Positions 56,301-64,000 of a stretch of 64,000 nucleotides of DNA are shown piece after piece (position 1 is the stretch's first letter; each line of letters starts with the position of its first letter). The position numbers and the translations under genes are program-made. Source of the DNA: Pectinophora gossypiella (taxonomy: Eukaryota; Arthropoda; Insecta; Lepidoptera; Gelechiidae). The stretch spans positions 124,001-188,000 of the forward strand of contig NC_065406.1 in the NCBI RefSeq assembly GCF_024362695.1, given 5' to 3'. The notes under the pieces were generated by a model. The model was not told the DNA's origin. It saw nothing but the letters and a program-made list of their open reading frames with translations, and did not search any database.

Positions 56301-59300
56301 TACAGCGACAGGGAGAGGGAGCGCAGGTCCGTTATCTGCGCCGCATACATTCGGTTATACATCTAGCAGTCACTTTCATTAACATGGTGGACGAATTCTC
56401 CGCAGGTCATACCGCGAGGGCTCGTACGCGTCGAAGCCGCCGCGGCCGGAGGACAAGGACCGCCGCTACGAGCGCGAGCGGTCGCGGCGCTACAACACCA
56501 TCGAGCGCGACCGCCGCCCCGACGACGAGCGGTGCCGGCCGCGCGACGAGCGCCACCGCAGCGAGCGCCACCGCGAGCCGCGCTACGAGCCGCGCTACCG
56601 CGACATCGACCCCACGCGCAAGCACGGCAACCTGCGCGCCGAGCGCGAGGACGACGAGCGCCGCCGAGGTCAGTGCACCGCCTCGCCCGCCGGCTCGCGG
56701 GGCGGCCTGCTAGCGTACATGACGGCTGGAACCTCAGCACCATACAAATTGAGGAGAGAAAGCGTGAACCATGTTCCGTGTAGTGCGGCCGATGTGTCTG
56801 CCTCGCACTGACCGCGTGCTTTATCTTTGCAGTGACGTTCTCGAGCCAGGCCAAAGATAGTAGTAGTAAAGAAGGTACTGGTGTTGTGAGTGTGCCGTGC
56901 GGTGTGTGTGGTGCACGGGTCACGTTAATGTCGCATGCCACACCGTGTTCCAGTTTGGAGTTCAATAACACTCGCTTCAAAGCAATAATACATTCACTTC
57001 TGGCGAGGAAACCAACTCGCTCGCTTGCTACACAGTACGTGTTTTATAAAATGTTCAATGAATGATGCTGAAATAATGCATGGTGATTTTATTCAAATAT
57101 TCATTCTGGTTAATTCATGATTCCATAGTCCAATACTCGGTAGGAACGGTGTCAAGAATATAGTGATATTATCGCACGAGACTTGCAACATAAGCAATAC
57201 AGTGATAACTACAAATTGTAGATGTTATCTAGGTTCTCATCTGCAGATAAGCTGTCGAACACACATTTATCTCACGACCTGTAAATATACACACTCCTAT
57301 GAATGTTTTGTTATACATTTCTCATATAATTAAATGTTCATATTTGTATATTTTTATGTTATGGCATATTTTAAATTATACACGACCATCGGCAGCGGTA
57401 GGGAGCGCCAAGATAAACGTCACAATGATAAATACAAGTATTATGACGGATTAATTAGAAACATTACATCGAAAACGAAATGAAACTTTATACTAGTTTG
57501 TTTATATTCGAACTTATATATAATTTTAAGTTGTAATTTTTTTACAAGTTACTATTACTTCCGTTTCGTCTTTTATCAAACTGGCGTTTTTATTACCTAC
57601 TTTTAGATGGATACATACAGATTTATTTTGATATCTCTAAAATTAGCTTCATTTTCACTTACGATAAGTGTAAGAAAAAGATAGAGCAGGTTTTAAAAAG
57701 TAAATGGTGCTGATTCCTGTAAAGACCATCTAATTTTATTTTATGTTGTACCTGTCATTTTCTTACCCACCGAAAAGGAAAGGGACGGGTAATCGACAGG
57801 CATAAAATTTATAGATCACACGTCAATTTTAGGCACGAATCTAAAACAACCGCCTAAAAATTTTACATTGATCAATAACCCGACCTAATTAAGTTGAAAG
57901 CCCTTTGATGCGTTCAAAGGGTTTGCATACCAATAAGATACCTATTTGATTTGTTTGGATTATTTATTCATCCACTCATTCATTTTAAAATTAACAGTTG
58001 TTAAATCATCCGTCCCTTTCCTTTCCGGCGGATAAGAAAATGACGGGTATAACTTAAAATAAAATTAGGTGTCTGCAGGAATCGGGGCCACTGTCAAAAT
58101 AAAATAAAGTTAGTGTCTGCCAGAATTGGCGGCATTAAGTGAGTGGTAGGGCAAGTGGTTACTTTAGTGAGGGCAGTGAGGGTACATGTGTGGCGTCCCG
58201 CAGGCGAGGTGTACTCGTCGGCGTCGCGGCCGGGCTCGCGCGAGGCGCCCGCCACCGACGAGGAGCCGCTGGACGCCGCCGACGCGCGCCGCCGCGAGCG
58301 ACGCCGCCACGCGCGACACGAGCGCAGCGACCGCAGCGAGCGTGCCGACCGCAGCGAGCGGCCCGACCGCCAGGACCCATACTATGACAGTTAGTGTGCA
58401 TTTCTAGTTCCCTCTGTTTTTGTTGCTGAGCTGAAACCTCTCCGTAACACGAGATTGGTGATATATGAATGGCATTCTCATTAACCTACCTATGCTGGAG
58501 AAGCAGTATAAAATAAAAGGTAAAATTAAATGAATATTCACACAATATTAAATCAAGTAATATTCATTTTCCACACTTGAATTATCTTGATATTTAGTAA
58601 AGTCAATCGTATTTGTAGATCATGTGGTTCTTGTAATATAAATTATAAGAGAAGCGACTCCGAAAAATTATGTCCAGTATACGCCGAATGAACGTGTTTT
58701 ATCTCCATCGCAGCACCTATTGTGGAACTGATATTCTAAGCAACGACCCTTTTCTAATACATGTCTAAATACGTCGTTCATGCGCGATTGTAATGTTTTA
58801 AGAATTGTAACTAAACCGCGGAGAGATTGATTACACAGAGCCACACATAATTGTTGAAAAACATTCTTCTGATAAGAATGAATTCTTGTTTTAATAAACT
58901 GAAAATTTCAATCGTGTTTTATTTTAATCTTTATTTTTATAATAAATTGTTAAAAATATCTAAGAAAATAAATTAGAAAAATGACTAAAAAGTGACTGAA
59001 ATTGCTGCTCGCTTAATGTTTGTTTGGTCCCCGCAGTGTCGGGCTACGGCGGCGGCGCGTACGCGGCGGGCGGCTACGGCTCGCTGCAGCTGCAGCGCGC
59101 CACGTACGAGTACTACGAGCGGCTGCGCGTGTCCGACCCGCACGCCTACCTCGTGGTGTACAAGCAGCTCATGGCGGGCCGCGCGCCGCCGCCGCCGCCG
59201 CACCTGCTGCACCTGCAGCACCTGCAGCTGCAGCACGAGCCGCGCGCCAAGCACGCCTACCCAGGTGCCCTACCGCCACATGCACGCCCCATACATGCAT

Positions 59301-59963
59301 CTCATTCTTACCGTGTGCCGCGTTACTGTGCGAGACAGATAGTCCGCACGTGCTCCCCCTACTCCTTAGCGGCGTACGATCATTTAAAGACTAAAGTAAG
59401 ACCGGTAAAGCTCGGCGCCCGATACGAAGTGGTGCGGTGTGGATAGTTAAAATTCTATGTCTTATTATTGGCTACGGCTGGGCTACACGCCTGTAAAATT
59501 CCTAGAGGTAAAGTAAAAATGGCGGAACTACATTTGCAATTATACGAAGACATTCAGGAGTAACATGAAATAGTTACCGTCTATGTGCATACGAAGTAGA
59601 AAGAATACCAAATTAAAAGTGTATGTAGGTGACTAGCACAACGCGAATGCCGATATCCCCAGCGTACACAATGATTTCAACCGGGTGTATGTTGCAAAAC
59701 ACTGATGACGTGAACAGAGATGTATTGCGAACTCTAATGTTAAATAAATATGATGGAAGTCCTGCAAGGACGTACACGTATGAAGTATGACAGGAATTCC
59801 ATAGTCCCTGCTTACCCGATGGGAACTATTGCCCGTACATACAGAAACTCTGTAGCAAATATGGTGTGTTGGCAGTGTACGGTGTGGGGTACGAGGGTCG
59901 CGAGGACCGCGGCAGCGTCCACTCGGGCCGCTCCAGCACCAACGGCCTCAAGGGGAACGACAC
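53371..59963 (+). CDS. Sec16: Sec16, N-terminal part (ER exit-site scaffold); continues past the window
   Basis: Exons 53371-53436, 53679-56326, 56406-56668, 58204-58389, 59037-59264 and 59876-59963 join in phase for 1,159 codons plus two bases, so the frame must continue downstream. Sec16 organises ER exit sites and binds COPII coat proteins. Shown here: a Gln/Tyr/Asn-rich N terminus (about residues 23-110), an acidic WEDNWDWGWDES patch, a Pro-rich middle, then three copies of a PPPGLxRMVxGQ-like motif (about 55289-55327, 55373-55411 and 55573-55604), the signature of Sec16 proteins. A long Arg/Asp/Glu/Ser-rich low-complexity stretch follows (about 56030-56660 and 58220-58380), then YEYYERLRVSDPHAYLVVYK just before the conserved domains. 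The central conserved domain and C terminus lie beyond the window. A MITE sits in the intron after exon 3, and an intact LINE lies in the intron after 59963. Confidence 0.9.
56669..58203. other. Sec16 intron containing a MITE
   Basis: Flanked by phase-1 splice sites. The ORF at 56832-57065 is not supported as an exon. The MITE at 57707-58092 is listed separately. Confidence 0.5.
57707..58092. mobile_element. MITE with ~80-bp imperfect terminal inverted repeats
   Basis: The left end (GTGCTGATTCCTGTAAAGAC; CTAATTTTATTTTATGTTGT; CTGTCATTTTCTTACCCACC; AAAAGGAAAGGGACGG) is mirrored by the right end (CCGTCCCTTTCCTTTCCGGC; GGATAAGAAAATGACGGGTA; AAAATAAAATTAGGTGTCTG; CAGGAATCGGGGCCAC). The total is about 386 bp and there is no ORF. 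A second internal stem (CCCTTTGA/TTCAAAGGG) lies near 57900-57920. The right end is followed by a partial repeat of the terminus (58093-58132). No clear target duplication was seen. The superfamily is unknown. Confidence 0.75.
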
Positions 59964-60563
59964 GTACGTACCACCAACATGCAGACCTACACCGCACGAT
60001 GGCCTCATACTAACGCACAAAGCCAGTTCATTATAAATGTCCTAAAATATAAATAAAGAACGACTAAAGACTCACGCACATTACATAAATATGCTAGATT
60101 GTTATTAGATTAACATTACACAAAGTACCTTTAACAATTTAAATAACTTCAATTCTTCAATTTAAACACTTTTTTAAATGTTCTTTTTTTTTTTGCTCAT
60201 TTTTCATAAACGTATAAATTATTTAACAAGGAAATAGCAAAATGTTGTATGAAAAAAAAAATTTGGAACACTTTATTCGAATAGACACTATCAGACCACT
60301 GAGAAAGCGACCCTAGTCGTTTCTATTTGCGTGTTAGAATTATTTATATTGCAATTAACTTTACACTAGGCACATAATCCTGCATGCAAGCACAAGTTTC
60401 AGGTAACTTTACAACAAGCTGAAAGATGTGCTGTATCCCCAGTACGGTCACATACCTCGTTAGGAGTGAACGTGTGTACTACGCTTTTTTTTGCTTATCG
60501 ATTGTATTTGATTGAGCCTATTCTCTCTTTCTAAATCTCGTTGGAATATGATCTTTATGCGCG
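59964..60563. other. Sec16 intron up to the LINE ORF1
   Basis: AT-rich intron sequence that must include the 5' UTR of the LINE. I could not place the 5' insertion boundary or a target-site duplication. The 3' end of the element is outside the window. Confidence 0.4.
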
Positions 60564-62006
60564 ATGGCGGATGACGTAATTTCGCATGAACCTCTTGAGA
60601 GTGATGAGTGTATGGGTGACATAGTGTTATCTAGTGGCGATGTGATATATGTGGTGGATCAGGGTTCACGGGATATCATTCAAATGGAGGCTAAACCTCA
60701 TAAGCGAGGAAGGGAGGAAGAGGCTGAAAATGAGGAGGAGTGGCACCAAGTCGGAGGGAGGAAGATGAAGAAAAGACAACTGGAGGACATACAACTAAGT
60801 GTTACGTGTGGGGAGAAATTTCCAAAACAATTCGCACTAGCTAAATTAATGAAGAGCAACAATATTTCCGGAATCATGAGGATTAAATTTATAAATCCTT
60901 ACAAAATACATATCAATTTTCGATCGGAGCAGTGTGCAGATAAATTTATAGAGTGTGAGGCATTTAAAGAGAAAGGATGGAAAATTCAAAAAACTTGGGA
61001 AGTAGGAGTATCGTTCGGTACAATAAAAGATATAGATATAGAGCTATCGGAAGAAGAATTACAAAACAATATACAAAGTTCTGTGGAGATAGTATCCATC
61101 AAGCGGCTTAATCGGAGAAGTGTAGATGGCTGGGTACCCAGCGAGTCGGTGCGAATCGGTTTTAAGGGTCCAAATCTTCCACCTGTTATTTACTTGTGCG
61201 ATCTTCGGATTAAAGTGGAGAACTACTTATTCCCCGTAACACAGTGTGCAAAATGCTGGAGATTTGGTCATATAAAAAAGTTGTGTCCATCTAATAAAGT
61301 TATTTGCCCCAAGTGTTCTAAATTACACGAGAATTGTGACAGTAATACATTTAAATGTATTAATTGTGGCGGACAACATATGGCCTTATCGAAGATTTGC
61401 CCAGTCTATATTAAAGAAAAAAAGATAAGGGACATAATGGCAGAGCGAAAGGTTACGTATAAAAAAGCGTTAAGTTTATATGTACCTCCGTTTACAATAG
61501 GAAACAACCAGCCGACAGTTGTACCTACTGTGCCTACTAATAATGCATTTGATAGCCTACTAGCTGCACCCACGACGAACTCACAGTCGGAACAGGTTTT
61601 ATCGCCGCCGTTATTTACACCTCATGCAAGTACCTACGCAGAAGTTACATCGCGCAAGCCGGCTTCCGTTTCTAAGAAATCGAACGATGGTACTTATCGG
61701 ATCAAACGCAATATTAACGCAGAGAATGTACACAACTTACCGGAGAGGGAAGAGAATATATCAGAGGGAGATTTAGATACGGATATTAGGATCAATACAC
61801 AGAATGAAACAGAAGAAAAGAAGTTAATATCATTTGGACAATTAATAGAAAAGATTAAAAACATTATATTTATTAATAATTTGAATTTACTATCTAAAAT
61901 TAAATTAATGTTTGTTATGGTTAAAGACTGGGTTCTGGCATATATTTGTGGAGGAATATTGGATGTGGGAGTTATAAAAAAATTCTGTTCACTTCTTAAT
62001 GGATAG
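60564..62006 (+). CDS. Non-LTR retrotransposon ORF1 (Gag-like, zinc knuckles)
   Basis: An intact 480-residue ORF. The N terminus is acidic. A middle region (about 85-220) fits an RNA-binding fold, and from about residue 228 there are CCHC-type knuckles: CAKCWRFGHIKKLC, a CPKC pair, and CINCGGQHMALSKIC. A short KVTYKKAL segment follows, as in jockey-superfamily ORF1 proteins. ORF1p binds element RNA for reverse transcription at the target site. ORF1 ends at 62006 and overlaps ORF2 by 8 nt (ATGGATAG), suggesting termination-reinitiation. It lies in the Sec16 intron on the same strand. Confidence 0.9.
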   Translation: MADDVISHEPLESDECMGDIVLSSGDVIYVVDQGSRDIIQMEAKPHKRGREEEAENEEEWHQVGGRKMKKRQLEDIQLSVTCGEKFPKQFALAKLMKSNNISGIMRIKFINPYKIHINFRSEQCADKFIECEAFKEKGWKIQKTWEVGVSFGTIKDIDIELSEEELQNNIQSSVEIVSIKRLNRRSVDGWVPSESVRIGFKGPNLPPVIYLCDLRIKVENYLFPVTQCAKCWRFGHIKKLCPSNKVICPKCSKLHENCDSNTFKCINCGGQHMALSKICPVYIKEKKIRDIMAERKVTYKKALSLYVPPFTIGNNQPTVVPTVPTNNAFDSLLAAPTTNSQSEQVLSPPLFTPHASTYAEVTSRKPASVSKKSNDGTYRIKRNINAENVHNLPEREENISEGDLDTDIRINTQNETEEKKLISFGQLIEKIKNIIFINNLNLLSKIKLMFVMVKDWVLAYICGGILDVGVIKKFCSLLNG

Positions 62007-64000
62007 TTACGCCCAAAAAATAGCCAATATAAATATATACCAATGGAATGCGCGTAGTATAAGAAGCAAACTGGCTTCTTTCAAGCAGTTGTTGATTCAA
62101 GAAAAGATTCATATTGCAGCTATAACGGAAACGTGGCTCGAATCAGACTATACATTAAAGATTAGAAATTATGTAGTATATAGACAGGACAGAGACTCAT
62201 CGTATGGGGGCGTCGTACTTTTAATTCATAAATCTATTAAATCGGAACATATTCAAGTTACTCACAATAATGCTCACTTTGAAATAATTTTTGTTAAAAT
62301 CTATAACTGTCAACAAATTAACAATATAATATGTTTTTATTGCCCTAGTAACATTAATACATCGCAAAATGACTGGGATTCATTACTTTCTCTAGCGAAT
62401 ACTAAAACTATGATTCTGGGTGATTTCAATGGTCATCACACTAATTGGTCATATAAAACAAATTCTCGGGGCGATCAAATACTGCAGTCTGTTTTAGAGA
62501 ACAATTTTATTATTTTAAATGATGGCACTCCAACGCGATTTCAATTAGTAGATGGGGTTTTACGACAATCGTCGCCAGATATTTCCTTAATAACGTCAGA
62601 CATGTCTTTAGTTTTAAATTGGATGGTTACGAAAGAATCATTAGGAAGCGATCACTTAATTATTAAACTCAGTACAAAGGTTAATATCAATATAATCAGA
62701 CAAAGGAAAAGAAATTTTAAAAAAGCTGACTGGTGTTCTTATACTTCGTATCTACAACAATCGTTCAGTAGTGCGGAGTTTCCGGAAACAATGCAAATTG
62801 CATATGACATATTTATTAAAATTATCAATGAAGCAGCTGATTTATTTATTCCGTTCATTAAATATTGTCTATTACCAGAAAACAAGTTTACCCCGAAACC
62901 CTTTTGGAACTCGGAGCTATCTAGATCCGTTGCTCTACGTAGACTCGCTTTGTCTCGTTTTAGACGTAACCCTACCCCGGATAACCATGACCTGTTGTTG
63001 GACAAAATAAGAGATGCCCAACGCCTTATGCGTATTGCAGAGAGTAATGGATGGCATGGTTTCTGTAACTCAATCGATGAGAAAACCTCTCCGAAGGATA
63101 TGTGGAGGAAAATGGGATGGTTTAAGGGTCGAACGTTTTCTCACGACCATATTAACAAAGAGAAGGCAGAACTATTTTTAAATGGTCTATGTCCCGATTT
63201 TATAACCGCACCGGATCCGGAGTTTGTCTCCAATAATTCTATGATTGATACAGAAATAACCCTCCATGAACTTGAAGCATGTATAAAAGGTAAAGATTCC
63301 GCACCCGGCTATGATGACATTTCATACTCCATGATCAAGTATTTGCCAACTAGTGGTAAAGTATTTCTTTTAAAATTATATAATGAGTTTTTAAAATCGG
63401 GATTTGTCCCAGCTCAATGGCGAGACATTCGGATTGTGCCAGTACCTAAACCGGGGCGAAACCCTCAATCTATTTCTTCCCTACGCCCTATTTCTTTAAT
63501 ATCATGTGTTTGTAAGATTTTTCACACCATTATAAATAGAAGAATAGAATGGCTATTAGAGAAAAAAGGGATCTTTTCGAATCAAACATTTGGATTTAGA
63601 AAATCAAAATCTTGTTTGGATAACCTTAGCCAGCTAGTTACTCAAATTCAGATAGGATTAGCGAATGATTCTATAACAATTGGATGTTTCGTAGACATAG
63701 ATAATGCATATAACAATGTAGATTTGGTAGCGTTAAAAACAATTTTGGAACAAGTTGGGGTGGGATCGAAATTAAGTAAATATATTTGGAATTTTTTGAA
63801 AGAACGACACTTATATATTAAAGCTGATGATAGCTGGATAACTAGATACTGCGGTAAAGGATTGGCACAGGGTGACCCGCTCTCCCCTTTGTTGTTTAAC
63901 ATTGTGTCTAGTGACATATGTAAACAAATTAATAATGTTATGATTATGCAATATGCCGATGATTTCGCCTTGTACATAACAGATAAACAGATAGGTCGTG
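61999..64000 (+). CDS. Non-LTR retrotransposon ORF2 (endonuclease-reverse transcriptase), partial
   Basis: An open frame of 667 codons with no stop, cut by the window edge. The N-terminal APE-type endonuclease shows ITETWL (Glu44), ILGDFNGHHTNW (142-144) and LGSDH (217-219). The reverse transcriptase follows, with SAPGYDDISY, LRPISLISCVCKIF, FGFRKSKSCLDNL, motif A FVDIDNAYNNVD (564 onward), LAQGDPLSPLLFNI, and motif C QYADDFALY (652-655). Domain order and motifs place it in the jockey/I superfamily; the exact clade needs a tree. No frameshift or stop is seen, so the element may be recent and active. The 3' half of the RT, any RNase H and the tail lie outside the window. Confidence 0.92.
   Translation, partial: MDSYAQKIANINIYQWNARSIRSKLASFKQLLIQEKIHIAAITETWLESDYTLKIRNYVVYRQDRDSSYGGVVLLIHKSIKSEHIQVTHNNAHFEIIFVKIYNCQQINNIICFYCPSNINTSQNDWDSLLSLANTKTMILGDFNGHHTNWSYKTNSRGDQILQSVLENNFIILNDGTPTRFQLVDGVLRQSSPDISLITSDMSLVLNWMVTKESLGSDHLIIKLSTKVNINIIRQRKRNFKKADWCSYTSYLQQSFSSAEFPETMQIAYDIFIKIINEAADLFIPFIKYCLLPENKFTPKPFWNSELSRSVALRRLALSRFRRNPTPDNHDLLLDKIRDAQRLMRIAESNGWHGFCNSIDEKTSPKDMWRKMGWFKGRTFSHDHINKEKAELFLNGLCPDFITAPDPEFVSNNSMIDTEITLHELEACIKGKDSAPGYDDISYSMIKYLPTSGKVFLLKLYNEFLKSGFVPAQWRDIRIVPVPKPGRNPQSISSLRPISLISCVCKIFHTIINRRIEWLLEKKGIFSNQTFGFRKSKSCLDNLSQLVTQIQIGLANDSITIGCFVDIDNAYNNVDLVALKTILEQVGVGSKLSKYIWNFLKERHLYIKADDSWITRYCGKGLAQGDPLSPLLFNIVSSDICKQINNVMIMQYADDFALYITDKQIGR

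Noticed and set aside
56832..57065. Extra Sec16 exon in the intron after 56668
   Set aside because: Exons ending at 56668 and starting at 58204 already join in phase; this ORF has no Sec16-like content.
1..64000. CRISPR array, prokaryotic operons, phage or defence islands
   Set aside because: All genes are split eukaryotic genes; the only regular repeat array is the contiguous 24-bp minisatellite without spacers.

Overview
The window looks like nuclear DNA from an insect, most probably a moth or butterfly. It is AT-rich between genes, has sharply GC-rich coding exons with canonical GT-AG introns, and is full of old and young retroelements and tRNA-derived SINEs of the kind common in lepidopteran genomes. 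No bacterial, viral or organellar gene organisation is present. The lepidopteran assignment is inference from repeat style and protein flavour, not from a species-diagnostic marker.

Layout, left to right: a small THAP-domain gene or remnant (1312-1848) with a broken inverted partner near 3 kb; a large taperin/phostensin-type gene (coding exons 4371-19942, one 10.7 kb intron); an intronless mitochondrial delta-1-pyrroline-5-carboxylate dehydrogenase (ALDH4A1, 22654-24360); Hikeshi, the HSP70 nuclear import carrier (26688-27724); a pair of identical 393-bp LTRs (28439-32916) enclosing a minus-strand gag-like start, a 24-bp minisatellite and a nested dead LINE; the replication kinase CDC7 on the minus strand (38107-34178, nine exons, complete); a THAP fragment; CISD3, a two-domain CDGSH iron-sulfur protein (39729-40318); a patch of retroposed debris; cytochrome b5 (42203-50385, four exons, a 5.8 kb first intron loaded with SINEs); SIVA on the minus strand (52733-51991); the N-terminal 1,159 codons of Sec16 (53371-59963, continuing past the window); and an apparently intact non-LTR retrotransposon (ORF1 60564-62006, ORF2 61999 to the window end) lying in the open Sec16 intron on the same strand.

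The genes are unrelated housekeeping loci and are not an operon or pathway cluster: proline breakdown, heat-shock import, replication origin firing, mitochondrial Fe-S handling, ER electron transfer, apoptosis signalling and ER exit-site assembly. CDC7/CISD3 and SIVA/Sec16 are divergent pairs, and cytochrome b5/SIVA are convergent with poly(A) signals only a few bases apart.

I found no convincing new molecular system. The most interesting material is in the repeats: three tRNA-headed SINE types sharing one body module, insertions with clean target-site duplications (14, 11 and 15 bp), an unfamiliar A-tailed retroposon, the LTR element with a LINE inside it, a MITE in a Sec16 intron, an orphan exon-like ORF inside the cytochrome b5 intron, and a perfect 16-bp inverted repeat in the taperin-like gene's long intron. 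Exon limits were worked out by hand from splice sites, reading phase and family conservation.
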